A stretch of 40,925 nt of DNA, taken from Pedobacter panaciterrae. GTDB lineage: Bacteria > Bacteroidota > Bacteroidia > Sphingobacteriales > Sphingobacteriaceae. Made by a program: the position numbers and the translations under genes. Positions 28,067 to 37,284 of the stretch are shown here, one piece after another. The notes under the pieces are model-generated. The model was not told the DNA's origin. It did no database searches and saw nothing but the letters and a program-made list of their open reading frames with translations. The stretch's first letter is position 1, and the number at the start of each line of letters is the position of its first letter. The stretch covers positions 1 through 40,925 of the forward strand of contig NZ_LGEL01000049.1 in the NCBI RefSeq assembly GCF_001636695.1. The letters are read 5' to 3'.

Positions 28067-28489
28067 TTACTTGTAAAGGTATAGTTTCATCTTTTTGTAG
28101 TTGATCACTGCCTGATATTTTAAGAGTAGATCGCTCCCAATAATGCCTATAATAGGTGGGTGTCCGAGGTTTTCGTAGGCCTGGTTTACTGTTTCCAAAT
28201 CCAAAGCTACGGTCTCATAATCTTTTAATACAAGGCTTCCAATTTTTATAGTTGGTATTACCGCCTGTAATGTGCTCGAGGTTGAGAATAAGGTGGTTGC
28301 CTGCGTTTCTTCGCTATGTTCCAGTTCTTTAAGGTGTGCTTTAACGAAAGTTTTGTCGAAAACTGACCTGGATGCCCCTGTATCAACAACGGCAAATAAC
28401 TTTTGCCCAAAAACAACAATTTCCACCAATAGGTGGAAACCATCGTCTTGTAAGCTTATTAATATTAAGGGTATTGAGATTGGTCTCAT
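28067..28489 (-). CDS. Retropepsin-like aspartic protease family protein
   Basis: A 140-aa single-domain protein with the aspartyl protease motif AVVDTGASRSVFD (Asp36 catalytic) and a later hydrophobic-hydrophobic-Gly IIGIIGSDLLLKY segment (about 112-124) before the C-terminal strand. Retropepsins of this size work as homodimers, each giving one Asp. There is no signal peptide or transmembrane segment, so it is probably cytosolic; the substrate is unknown. It lies 22 nt after mdh on the same strand. TAGATTTG (rc of 28494-28501) is 4 nt before its ATG. Confidence 0.83.
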   Translation of the reverse strand: MRPISIPLILISLQDDGFHLLVEIVVFGQKLFAVVDTGASRSVFDKTFVKAHLKELEHSEETQATTLFSTSSTLQAVIPTIKIGSLVLKDYETVALDLETVNQAYENLGHPPIIGIIGSDLLLKYQAVINYKKMKLYLYK

Positions 28490-28511
28490 TAAGCAAATCT
28501 ATATACCCTCG

Positions 28512-29450
28512 TTAAACGAGTTTCATTTCATGAAGTACGTCATTCATGTTGCGGACAGCATCAGCACTTTTATTAAAGGTGGCCTGTTCTGTATCACTTA
28601 ACTTAATGTCAAGTATTTTTTCGGCGCCATTTTTACCAAGAATTACCGGAACAACTAATGAAATATCTTTTTGGCCATATTCACCGTCTAAGAATACTCC
28701 CGAGGAGATTAGTTTTTTCTGGTCGCGCACAATGCTTTCAACCATAGAAGCTGTTCCCGCACCCGGCGCATACCATGCAGATGTACCAATTAGTTTTGTT
28801 AAAGTAGCTCCTCCCACCATTGTGCTGGCAACAACTCTTTCTTGTTGTTCTTTACTTAGGAATTGAGTAACGGGGATACTATTCCAGGTAGCATGATTAA
28901 TTAAAGGAATCATAGTTGTATCTCCATGGCCACCAATAACCATAGCATTAAGATCGGCCGGAGAACATCCTAATTCCTGACTAAGGTAATATTTAAATCT
29001 TGATGAATCTAGAGCCCCACCCATTCCAATTACGCGATTTTTAGGCAATCCTGAAGTTTTTAAGGCCAGGTAGTTCATGGTATCCATAGGGTTTGAAACC
29101 ACTATGATAATGGTGTCAGGCGAATGTTTTAAAATATTTTCGGCAACACCTTTTACAATGCCGGCGTTAATGCCAATTAACTCTTCGCGAGTCATACCTG
29201 GTTTACGTGGCAAGCCCGACGTTATAACAACAACTTCAGATCCTGCTGTGCTGGCATAATCGTTGGTAACCCCTGTAATTTTAGTGTCGAAGCCTAATAA
29301 AGCGGCCGTTTGCATCATATCAATTGCTTTGCCTTCTGCAAAACCTTCTTTAATGTCCAATAAAATTAGCTCTTCAGCTAGTTCTTTTCTGGCAATATTA
29401 TCTGCACAGGTAGCGCCAACGGCACCTGCACCTACAACCGTTATCTTCAT
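28512..29450 (-). CDS. mdh: Malate dehydrogenase
   Basis: NAD-dependent oxidation of malate to oxaloacetate in the TCA cycle. The 312-aa protein has the Rossmann GAGAVG motif (7-12) with Asp32, which favours NAD; the mobile-loop arginines Arg82 and Arg88 (PRKPGMTR), which favour malate over lactate; Arg151; and catalytic His175 (GGHGDTTM). It belongs to the LDH-like MDH group. A retropepsin-like gene follows closely downstream. Confidence 0.96.
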   Translation of the reverse strand: MKITVVGAGAVGATCADNIARKELAEELILLDIKEGFAEGKAIDMMQTAALLGFDTKITGVTNDYASTAGSEVVVITSGLPRKPGMTREELIGINAGIVKGVAENILKHSPDTIIIVVSNPMDTMNYLALKTSGLPKNRVIGMGGALDSSRFKYYLSQELGCSPADLNAMVIGGHGDTTMIPLINHATWNSIPVTQFLSKEQQERVVASTMVGGATLTKLIGTSAWYAPGAGTASMVESIVRDQKKLISSGVFLDGEYGQKDISLVVPVILGKNGAEKILDIKLSDTEQATFNKSADAVRNMNDVLHEMKLV

Positions 29451-29538
29451 AAATATAGTTTTTTACATATGTTACCTTCTCTTCGAAGTTAGAAAAATAC
29501 ATGAGTTTAAAAAATGCTTTTTAAAACTTTATTCTTTA

Positions 29539-29570
29539 TTGCTGGTTTTATGATAAAGAATTTACATTTG
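29539..29570 (+). promoter_or_regulatory. Bacteroidota-type promoter of the lipocalin gene
   Basis: TTG (29539-29541) and TACATTTG (29563-29570) are separated by 21 nt. Start at about 29576, leader about 23 nt. Confidence 0.6.
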
Positions 29571-29598
29571 CTTATCAAGCGAAAAAATAGGGGGGCTT

Positions 29599-30081
29599 AT
29601 GGAAAATATACCAGTACAAAAAGTTGATATAATGTCTTATGCAGGTAAGTGGTATTCGCTATGTTCCATACCCACAATTATGGATAAAGACTGGTATCAA
29701 ACTACTGAAACATATGTAATACACCCTGACGGTTATTATGCTGTATTTACCACTTATAAATTGTTAGGGACTGACGAACAGAGGTATACAAGATCAAAAC
29801 TTTTTGTAACCAGAGGCAGTAATAATGCTATTTTAAAGGCACAATATGTTTGGCCCTTTAAAGTTGATTACTGGGTTGTGGAATTGGCTGATGATTATTC
29901 GTATGCTGTAGTTGGGCATCCTAAGCACAGGCATCTTTCTATTTTATCACGTAAACCGGGCATGTCTGATCAGCTACTTGCAGAAATTATTGATAGGTGT
30001 AGCCAGCGTGGTTATGATACCTCAAAGCTTGTCTCTCAGGAACATCACATTCTTCCTTCGGCTGAAGCAGCGCTGGCTTGA
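29599..30081 (+). CDS. Lipocalin family protein (Blc-like), cytosolic form
   Basis: A 160-aa protein with the lipocalin signature: GKWYSLCSIP near the N-terminus (GxW at 16-18), a beta-barrel core, YSYAVVGHPKHRHLSILSRKPGM, and a C-terminal helix (LLAEIIDRCSQRGYD). It resembles bacterial Blc and apolipoprotein D-type lipocalins, which bind fatty acids or lysophospholipids. Unlike Blc it has no signal peptide or lipobox, so it should stay in the cytosol. An odd G6 run (AGGGGGG) precedes the ATG by a few bases; it is not a normal SD. It stands alone with its own promoter. Confidence 0.88.
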   Translation: MENIPVQKVDIMSYAGKWYSLCSIPTIMDKDWYQTTETYVIHPDGYYAVFTTYKLLGTDEQRYTRSKLFVTRGSNNAILKAQYVWPFKVDYWVVELADDYSYAVVGHPKHRHLSILSRKPGMSDQLLAEIIDRCSQRGYDTSKLVSQEHHILPSAEAALA

Positions 30082-30124
30082 TCTTTAAATTTAGAAACAC
30101 CTTACATCAAAGGCAAAAAATACG

Positions 30125-30132
30125 TATTTTTG
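30125..30132 (+). promoter_or_regulatory. Putative -7 box of the dnaE promoter
   Basis: TATTTTTG matches TAnnTTTG, 43 nt before the dnaE ATG. No convincing TTTG lies 17-23 nt upstream, so it is only tentative. Confidence 0.35.
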
Positions 30133-30175
30133 GACTTCCATTTTTGATTTCCAAAACGAGTAATTTAATTACAAT

Positions 30176-33100
30176 ATGTATTTGATTTTTGACACCGAAA
30201 CTACAGGTTTACCACGCAATTGGAACGCCCCGATTACTGATACAGATAATTGGCCCAGGTGTATTCAAATTGCATGGCAGCTTCACGATGAGTTTGGTAA
30301 TTTAATCGAAAACCAGGATTATCTTGTAACCCCTAGTGGATTTAATATTCCCTATGATGCTGAACGTATTCATGGAATTTCAACTGAACTTGCTCAGGAA
30401 CAAGGGATTGAACTTCAGGAGGTTTTAGAGAAATTTAATATTGCACTTTCTAGGGCTAAATTTATTGTAGGCCAGAACATAGGGTTCGATGTTAATATTA
30501 TGGGATGTGAGTTTCATAGGATGGGAGTAGAAAGTCCTATGGCTCAAATGCCTGTACTTGATACCTGTACGGAAACTACTGCCGAGCTTTTACGTCTTCC
30601 GGGTGGTAGGGGTGGCAGGTTTAAATTGCCTAATTTAACGGAACTTCATCAATACCTTTTTGGTGAGCCATTTTCGGAAGCTCACAATGCTACTGCCGAT
30701 GTTGAGGCAACTACACGTTGCTTTTTTCAACTCTTGAAAATTGATGCTTTCAGACCAGAGCAGTTACAGACCGACCAGAGTTACTTACGCCTTTTTAAAG
30801 AAAAGAACCCGGGGGTAATTAACAAGATTGGTTTAACACACATAAATTTGAAGTCAGCCTCTGATGATATCAGAAAAAGGTTGCAAAAAACGAGTGGTGG
30901 CCCCTCTAAACAAGAGCTTGCAGGTAACAAGGAAGAACTTAAAAATGCCGCATTTGCGCATTTACACAATCATACGCAATTTTCTGTTCTACAGTCGACT
31001 ATCAATATCCCCGCGCTTATAAAGGCTGCTGCGGCCGAGAAAATGCCTGCTGTGGCGATGACCGATCATGCCAATATGATGGGAGCATTCCATTTTGTAA
31101 CTCAGGTACTCAATCATAATAAAGCAATAGAGGCTAAAAATGCGGCTGCTATAGAAAAAGGAGAAGAGCCAACTGATGTAATTTTAAAGCCAATAGTTGG
31201 GTGCGAGTTTTTTGTATGTGAAAATCATGAAGACAAAAAACGTAAGGATGATGGTTATCAGATTGTATTGCTGGCCAAAAATAAAAATGGCTATCATAAC
31301 CTGGCAAAGATGTCGTCAATTGCCTATACTAAGGGATTTTACTATGTTCCAAGGATAGATAAAGCTGTTATTGAGCAGTACAAGGAAGATATTATTGTAT
31401 TATCAGGAAATCTTTACGGAGAGATTTCCAGTAAGTTACTGAATATTGGAGAACGCCAGGCAGAAGAAGCATTGCTATGGTGGAAAGAACAATTTGGTGA
31501 TGATTTTTATATCGAGCTGATGCGCCACAATCAGGATGATGAAAATATTGTAAATGTTTCTCTTGTCTCGCTAGCGCGTAAGCACGATGTGAAAATGGTT
31601 GCTACAAATAATACTTATTACATTGGTAAAAAGGATGCAAATGCGCATGATATTTTACTTTGTGTAAAAGATGGCGAGAAACAAGCTACTCAAATAGGTC
31701 GTGGCAGAGGGTTCCGTTATGGCTTACCTAATCAGGAATACTATTTCAAATCTTCAGATGAAATGAAGGCCCTTTTTGCTGATCTTCCTGAAGCAATTTT
31801 AAACATACAATCTATTGTAGACAAAATCGAGATCTACAAACTTGCCCGTGAGGTGCTTTTACCTAAATTCGACATTCCAGAAGAATTTTTGGTAGCAGAG
31901 GATGAAGAAGATGGGGGAAAACGCGGAGAAAATAAATTCCTGCGCCATCTTACTTATGTAGGTGCTAAAAAACGTTATGGTGAACTTACACCAGAAATTA
32001 CTGAACGACTTGATTTTGAATTACAAACAATTGAGAAAACAGGTTATCCGGGTTATTTCCTTATTGTGCAGGATTTTATTGCTGAGGCCAGGAATCTGGA
32101 TGTTTCGGTAGGGCCAGGCCGTGGTTCTGCGGCGGGATCGGTTGTTGCGTATTGCCTATGGATTACCAATATTGATCCGATTAAGTACGATCTCCTTTTT
32201 GAGCGTTTCCTGAATCCGGATCGTGTATCCATGCCCGATATTGATATCGACTTTGACGATGAGGGTCGTGGAAGGGTAATGGATTATGTAATTAAAAAAT
32301 ACGGTTCAAACCAGGTTGCGCAGATCATAACTTATGGTACCATGGCAGCAAAGTCTTCTATCAGAGATACTGCCCGGGTATTGGATTTGCCACTTTTTGA
32401 GGCAGACAAAATAGCCAAGCTTATTCCTAATATGAAGCTGGCCAAGATATTTAATCTAGATGAAAAAGCCTTAAAAGGTGCTTTAAGAGCAGATGAATAT
32501 GAAAAGGTTTTAGAATTAAAGTTGTTGTCGGAGGCTAAAAACCTAAGTGCAGAAACCATTCTACAGGCCCAGATTCTGGAAGGCTCATTACGTAATACAG
32601 GTATACATGCCTGCGGGGTAATTATTACGCCAGATGATATTACCAATTTCGTCCCTGTTTCTACAGCCAAGGATTCAGATCTTTATGTAACACAATTTGA
32701 TAACTCTGTTGTAGAAAGTGCAGGTTTATTAAAAATGGACTTTTTGGGGTTAAAAACCTTAACCCTTATTAAGGATACTGTAAAACTTGTGAAACTTGGC
32801 CATGGGATAGACCTTGATCCTGATAATTTTCCTATCGATGATGAAAAGACATATGAGCTTTTCCAGAGGGGAGAAACCATTGGTATTTTCCAATACGAGA
32901 GTAATGGGATGCAGAAATACATGAAAGAGCTTAAGCCTACAGTTTTTGGTGATTTAATTGCCATGAACGCGCTTTACCGCCCGGGACCATTGGAGTATAT
33001 TCCAAGTTTTGTACGCAGGAAAAACGGAGAGGAAGAGATTCAGTATGACCTTGATGCCTGCGAAGAATATTTAAAAGAAACTTACGGTATTACTGTATAT

Positions 33101-34603
33101 CAGGAGCAGGTGATGCTTCTGTCGCAAAAGCTGGCTGGTTTTACCAAAGGTGAGGCCGACGTTTTGCGTAAAGCAATGGGTAAAAAACAGAAGGATGTAT
33201 TGGATAAAATGAAACCCAAATTTGTGGCCCAGGCAGCAGAGAAAGGACATGATCCTGCTACCCTTGAAAAAATCTGGAAAGATTGGGAGGCATTTGCATC
33301 TTATGCCTTCAACAAATCGCACTCTACCTGTTATGCATGGATTGCCTATCAGACGGCATATTTAAAGGCTCATTATCCGGCAGAATATATGGCAGCTGTA
33401 TTATCAAACAATATGAGTGATATTAAGCAGGTTGCATTTTTTATGGAAGAAAGTAAGCAAATGGGGGTTCAGGTACTTGGTCCGGATGTTAATGAATCTG
33501 ATATTAAGTTTTCTGTAAATCCTCAGGGTGAAATTCGTTTTGGTTTATCAGGTATTAAAGGAGTTGGTGATAAGGCGGTAGAAAGTATCATTGAAGAGCG
33601 TAGTGCTAATGGAATGTATAAGGATGTTCATGATTTTGCTAAAAGATCTAATACCCGTACTGTAAACAAAAAAGCATATGAAAGTTTTGTTTACAGTGGG
33701 GCTTTTGATGGTTTTGGTTATCATCGTGCGCAATACTTTTTTGTGGGTTTGAATGAGAAAATGAATGGCATTGAAAAGCTTATCAAGTTTGCCAACGATT
33801 TTTCTAATAATGAATCTTCTTCTCAATCCTCTTTATTTGGAGGATCTGTGGCTGATATGATCTCGGAACCATCACTTCCGGTTGCCCCTGAATGGAGTTT
33901 AATTGATCGTTTGAAATTTGAAAAGGATGCTATAGGAATTTTCCTGAGTGGACACCCGCTTGACAATTATAGTTTAGAATTAAAAGAATTTTGCCAGCAA
34001 AAGGTTAAACACCTTTCTGTGGTTAATAAGATAAGAACCGGGGACACTAATGAAGAGGTACTTGCTGAATTTGAAAGTATAAAGAACAGAGAGCTGGTTG
34101 TAGGCGGATTAGTAGTAGTGGCGGCCCAAAGGATGACAAAGACAGGAAAACCATTTGGGACTATGGTTTTTGAAGATTATGACGACAGCTGTGAACTTGC
34201 TCTGTTTGGTGATGACTTCATTAAATTTAAGCAATTTCTTACTGATGGTTATTTCCTGCAGATTCGTGGAAGGGTTGGTGAACGTTTTAGAAAAGAGGGA
34301 GATTGGGAATTTAAGATCACTTCAATTAACCTGCTTTCGGAACTAAGAGATAAGTTAGCTAAATCTGTAACTATTCAAGTACCTCTTGAAAGAATAGACG
34401 ATGATTTTATGACTCAGATTAATGCAATATTGGAAGACAATAAGGCCAGTACTGATCAGCAGAATTGCCAGTTACTTTTTGAAATTTATGATAGGGAGCA
34501 GAATGTGAATATCAAAATGCCTTCTAAATCAGTTAAAATCAATCCTAGTAATCACTTTCTGGATCAATTACATAGTCTGGATGTTCACCCTAAGTTGAAC
34601 TAA
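30176..34603 (+). CDS. dnaE: DNA polymerase III subunit alpha with fused N-terminal 3'-5' exonuclease
   Basis: Replicative polymerase of 1475 aa, about 300 more than E. coli DnaE. Residues 1-190 are a DnaQ-like DEDDh exonuclease with all residues present: Asp6 and Glu8 (FDTETTG), Asp105 (NIGFD), His170 and Asp175 (HNATAD). A linker leads to a PHP domain from about 258 with HLHNH (262-266) and TDH (296-298), then the C-family polymerase with GPGRGSAAGS and catalytic Asp688/Asp690 (PDIDIDF), the HhH region and a C-terminal OB domain. The stop codon is inside a small hairpin (34601-34619). Proofreading is thus encoded on the polymerase chain itself. Confidence 0.97.
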   Translation: MYLIFDTETTGLPRNWNAPITDTDNWPRCIQIAWQLHDEFGNLIENQDYLVTPSGFNIPYDAERIHGISTELAQEQGIELQEVLEKFNIALSRAKFIVGQNIGFDVNIMGCEFHRMGVESPMAQMPVLDTCTETTAELLRLPGGRGGRFKLPNLTELHQYLFGEPFSEAHNATADVEATTRCFFQLLKIDAFRPEQLQTDQSYLRLFKEKNPGVINKIGLTHINLKSASDDIRKRLQKTSGGPSKQELAGNKEELKNAAFAHLHNHTQFSVLQSTINIPALIKAAAAEKMPAVAMTDHANMMGAFHFVTQVLNHNKAIEAKNAAAIEKGEEPTDVILKPIVGCEFFVCENHEDKKRKDDGYQIVLLAKNKNGYHNLAKMSSIAYTKGFYYVPRIDKAVIEQYKEDIIVLSGNLYGEISSKLLNIGERQAEEALLWWKEQFGDDFYIELMRHNQDDENIVNVSLVSLARKHDVKMVATNNTYYIGKKDANAHDILLCVKDGEKQATQIGRGRGFRYGLPNQEYYFKSSDEMKALFADLPEAILNIQSIVDKIEIYKLAREVLLPKFDIPEEFLVAEDEEDGGKRGENKFLRHLTYVGAKKRYGELTPEITERLDFELQTIEKTGYPGYFLIVQDFIAEARNLDVSVGPGRGSAAGSVVAYCLWITNIDPIKYDLLFERFLNPDRVSMPDIDIDFDDEGRGRVMDYVIKKYGSNQVAQIITYGTMAAKSSIRDTARVLDLPLFEADKIAKLIPNMKLAKIFNLDEKALKGALRADEYEKVLELKLLSEAKNLSAETILQAQILEGSLRNTGIHACGVIITPDDITNFVPVSTAKDSDLYVTQFDNSVVESAGLLKMDFLGLKTLTLIKDTVKLVKLGHGIDLDPDNFPIDDEKTYELFQRGETIGIFQYESNGMQKYMKELKPTVFGDLIAMNALYRPGPLEYIPSFVRRKNGEEEIQYDLDACEEYLKETYGITVYQEQVMLLSQKLAGFTKGEADVLRKAMGKKQKDVLDKMKPKFVAQAAEKGHDPATLEKIWKDWEAFASYAFNKSHSTCYAWIAYQTAYLKAHYPAEYMAAVLSNNMSDIKQVAFFMEESKQMGVQVLGPDVNESDIKFSVNPQGEIRFGLSGIKGVGDKAVESIIEERSANGMYKDVHDFAKRSNTRTVNKKAYESFVYSGAFDGFGYHRAQYFFVGLNEKMNGIEKLIKFANDFSNNESSSQSSLFGGSVADMISEPSLPVAPEWSLIDRLKFEKDAIGIFLSGHPLDNYSLELKEFCQQKVKHLSVVNKIRTGDTNEEVLAEFESIKNRELVVGGLVVVAAQRMTKTGKPFGTMVFEDYDDSCELALFGDDFIKFKQFLTDGYFLQIRGRVGERFRKEGDWEFKITSINLLSELRDKLAKSVTIQVPLERIDDDFMTQINAILEDNKASTDQQNCQLLFEIYDREQNVNIKMPSKSVKINPSNHFLDQLHSLDVHPKLN

Positions 34604-34647
34604 TGTCATTTTGGCATTACTAAAGTAGATGGCACTACAATTGATCA

Positions 34648-34655
34648 TATATTTG
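34648..34655 (+). promoter_or_regulatory. Putative -7 box of the trxA promoter
   Basis: TATATTTG matches the -7 consensus exactly, about 100 nt before trxA. The -33 element is not obvious. Confidence 0.4.
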
Positions 34656-34755
34656 TATCATCAATAGCCTAATAAGTTTATACTCATTGAGTTTATGCCA
34701 CAGGCTTTTAATAGTTGATTTCAATAGAAAAATAAATAAAATAAAAATAAGAATT

Positions 34756-35076
34756 ATGGCTTTGGAAATTACAGATGCAAACTTCGAGGAAGTTGTATTA
34801 AAATCAGATAAACCCGTTTTGGTTGATTTTTGGGCAGAATGGTGTGGTCCTTGTCGCATGGTTGGACCATCAGTAGATGAGATCTCAAAAGAATACGAAG
34901 GAAAAGCAATCGTGGGTAAAGTGAATGTAGATAACAACCCTCAGATCTCAACTCAGTTCGGAATCCGCAACATTCCTGCATTGTTGTACTTTAAAGACGG
35001 TCAGGTTGTTGATAAGCAAGTTGGTGCAGTTCCAAAATCTGTATTAGCACAGAAATTAGACAAACAGTTATTGTAA
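34756..35076 (+). CDS. trxA: Thioredoxin
   Basis: A 106-aa disulfide reductase with the active site WCGPC (Cys30, Cys33) in [15 protein letters not shown] and the cis-proline segment [17 protein letters not shown] 34756 is chosen because [25 protein letters not shown] is a complete thioredoxin start; an upstream in-frame ATG at 34687 would add 23 non-homologous residues. It has its own promoter region and a strong terminator, so it is monocistronic. Confidence 0.96.
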   Translation: MALEITDANFEEVVLKSDKPVLVDFWAEWCGPCRMVGPSVDEISKEYEGKAIVGKVNVDNNPQISTQFGIRNIPALLYFKDGQVVDKQVGAVPKSVLAQKLDKQLL

Positions 35077-35094
35077 TTCAATATACACTAGTTT

Positions 35095-35128
35095 AAAAAG
35101 CGTTCATAACTTATGAACGCTTTTTTTA
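35095..35128 (+). terminator. Intrinsic terminator after trxA
   Basis: AAAAAGCGTTCATAA (35095-35109) and TTATGAACGCTTTTT (35111-35125) form a long, nearly loopless stem ending in a T-run. The downstream DUF58 start codon is only 11 nt away. Confidence 0.9.
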
Positions 35129-35138
35129 TATTTACACT

Positions 35139-36059
35139 ATGCAGTCGCCATTTGATGAACAAGCCTTACATTTTAACAGTAATTTAGAACTTCTTGCCCG
35201 ACAGGTTGTAGAAGGTTTTATTACTGGTCTTCACAAGAGTCCGTTCCATGGCTTTTCGGTTGAATTTGCAGAACACAGGCTTTACAATGTGGGTGATAGT
35301 GTGAAGAATATTGATTGGAAACTATTTGCCCGAACAGATAAAATGTTCAGTAAAAGGTACGAAGAGGAAACTAACCTCCGTTGCCAGTTTATCATAGACG
35401 TATCATCTTCTATGTATTTTCCTGTAAACGAATACAATAAGCTTAATTTTTCTATTCAGGCTACAGCAGCATTAATTTACTTATTAAAGCGACAGCGTGA
35501 TGCCTTTGGTCTTAGTCTTTTTACAGATCATTTGTTGTTAAATACGCATGCAAAATCCACTACAACACATCAGAAATACTTGTTTACTCATCTGGAAGGC
35601 TTGCTGAAAACTCAAAAGATGGATGTAAAGACCAATGTGGAACAAGCATTACACCAAATAGCTGAACTGATTCATAAACGTTCATTGGTAGTTATTTTTA
35701 GTGATATGCTGAATACCATGCAGGATGAAAACGAGACTGAAGCTTTGTTCTCTGCCCTGCAACATTTAAAGTTTAACAAGCATGAAGTTATTATCTTTAA
35801 TGTTACCGATAAATCAAAAGAAGTGGATTTTGGTTTTGAAAATCGACCTTATGAGTTTATAGATATGGAAACCGGTGCCACGCTTAAGGCACATACATCT
35901 AAAGTAAAAGAAGCATATTTGTCGAAAATAAACACTTACAGGCAAGCCATTCAGCTTAAGTGCACTCAATATAAAATCGATATGATTGATGCCGATATTT
36001 CTGCAGGATTTTATCCCATACTGCAAGCCTATCTCATTAAAAGACAAAAGATGAACTAG
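35139..36059 (+). CDS. DUF58 domain protein (vWA-like, MIDAS motif)
   Basis: A 306-aa protein of the DUF58 family. It has the family block HRLYNVGDSVKNIDWKLFARTDKMFSKRYEEE (about 47-78) followed by a vWA-like fold with a MIDAS DxSxS (Asp87, Ser89, Ser91 in IIDVSSSM), and SLVVIFSDML near residue 185. No membrane segment is seen. DUF58 proteins usually sit beside MoxR ATPases and BatA/BatB; none is visible here, so this is an orphan copy. Its stop overlaps that of the aminotransferase at CTAG (36056-36059). Confidence 0.9.
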   Translation: MQSPFDEQALHFNSNLELLARQVVEGFITGLHKSPFHGFSVEFAEHRLYNVGDSVKNIDWKLFARTDKMFSKRYEEETNLRCQFIIDVSSSMYFPVNEYNKLNFSIQATAALIYLLKRQRDAFGLSLFTDHLLLNTHAKSTTTHQKYLFTHLEGLLKTQKMDVKTNVEQALHQIAELIHKRSLVVIFSDMLNTMQDENETEALFSALQHLKFNKHEVIIFNVTDKSKEVDFGFENRPYEFIDMETGATLKAHTSKVKEAYLSKINTYRQAIQLKCTQYKIDMIDADISAGFYPILQAYLIKRQKMN

Positions 36060-37249
36060 GCATTTGTTATCAGGTCAGTATTTTTTAGAATGACAGAACA
36101 AGCATATTCAATTTCTTCGTTGCTGATAATCAGAGGAGGGGCTACGCGCATAGAGTTGCTGCAATGTAAAAACCAGTCGCTTATTACGCCATCAGCAATA
36201 CAAGCATCAATAATCTTTTTGTTTGTTTCAAAATTTTCGAATTCGATGGCAATCATTAAACCTTCACCACGTACTTCTTTTATCGCAGGATGTACCAGTA
36301 ATTTCTTAAACAGTTCTCCTTTTTCAGTTACCCCGTCAACAATATTTTCTTGAAGAATAGTTTGTAGTGTTGCCAGGCCGGCTGCGCAGCTAACCGGATG
36401 GCCACCGAAGGTTGTAATATGTCCTAGTATGGGATTGGTTGCCAAGGCTACCATGATTTCTTTTGAACTGATAAAAGCACCTATAGGCATACCCCCGCCG
36501 ATACCTTTGGCCAGTAAAAGAATGTCAGGTATAATGTCAAAATGTTCAAAGCCAAATAGCTTGCCAGTCCGTCCAAAGCCGCATTGTATTTCATCAAGCA
36601 CCAATAAGGTGCCCGTAGCAGTGCATTTCTCTCTGAGGGCTTTAAAATAGGTTTTATCCGCAATTCTAATTCCTGCTTCACCCTGTATGGTTTCAATAAA
36701 TACTGCTGCAGTATTTGTAGTAATAAGATCCAGATCTGGTAAAAAGTTGTATTCAATAAACTTAATATGGGGTAGTAGCGGGCGATATGCTTGCTTAAAC
36801 TCTTCATTGCCCATTAAGCTCAGTGCTCCCTGGGTGCTGCCATGGTAAGAATTGTTACAGGAAATAATTTCTGTACGATGCGTATAACGTTTTGCAAGTT
36901 TCATTGCACCTTCAACAGCTTCAGCTCCGGAGTTAACAAAATAAGTGCAATTCAGGTTGGCAGGAAGGACATCAGAAAGGGCTTTGGCAAAATTGACTTG
37001 TGGACTTTGAACAAATTCGCCGTACACCATGATGTGCATATAACTTTCGGCTTGTTTTTTTACAGCGTCTACAACGGCAGGATGGCAATGCCCTACGTTA
37101 CTAACACCGATTCCGGCAATTAAGTCGAGGTATTTTTTGCCCTCAGTATCATAAAGATACATTCCGCTGGCTTTATTAAATTCTAAAAGAAGAGGTTCTA
37201 ATGTTGTTTGAGCGTTATGTTGAAGAAATAACTGACGTTGTGTAAGCAT
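36056..37249 (-). CDS. Class III aminotransferase (acetylornithine/ornithine aminotransferase-like)
   Basis: PLP enzyme of 397 aa from ATG 37249. It has GIGVSNVGHCHPAVVDA, the NSGAEAVEGAMKLAKRYT cofactor-phosphate block, DEIQCGFGRTG (Asp219) and the PLP lysine Lys248 in LLLAKGIGGGMPIGA. It resembles acetylornithine/succinylornithine aminotransferases, but the GHITTFGGHPVSCAA block and the lack of arg genes nearby leave the substrate open. A TTG two codons upstream is a less likely start. TACCTTTG (rc of 37253-37260) sits 3 nt before the ATG. It may be co-transcribed with the sigma operon upstream. Confidence 0.9.
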   Translation of the reverse strand: MLTQRQLFLQHNAQTTLEPLLLEFNKASGMYLYDTEGKKYLDLIAGIGVSNVGHCHPAVVDAVKKQAESYMHIMVYGEFVQSPQVNFAKALSDVLPANLNCTYFVNSGAEAVEGAMKLAKRYTHRTEIISCNNSYHGSTQGALSLMGNEEFKQAYRPLLPHIKFIEYNFLPDLDLITTNTAAVFIETIQGEAGIRIADKTYFKALREKCTATGTLLVLDEIQCGFGRTGKLFGFEHFDIIPDILLLAKGIGGGMPIGAFISSKEIMVALATNPILGHITTFGGHPVSCAAGLATLQTILQENIVDGVTEKGELFKKLLVHPAIKEVRGEGLMIAIEFENFETNKKIIDACIADGVISDWFLHCSNSMRVAPPLIISNEEIEYACSVILKNTDLITNA

Positions 37250-37284
37250 ACACAAAGGTAAGAATTATTTCGCTACACGCCCTT

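Noticed and set aside
28508-28520. Palindrome over the mdh stop as a terminator
   Set aside because: The arms are only 6 bp with a single-base centre, too tight to form a stable hairpin, and no T-run follows.
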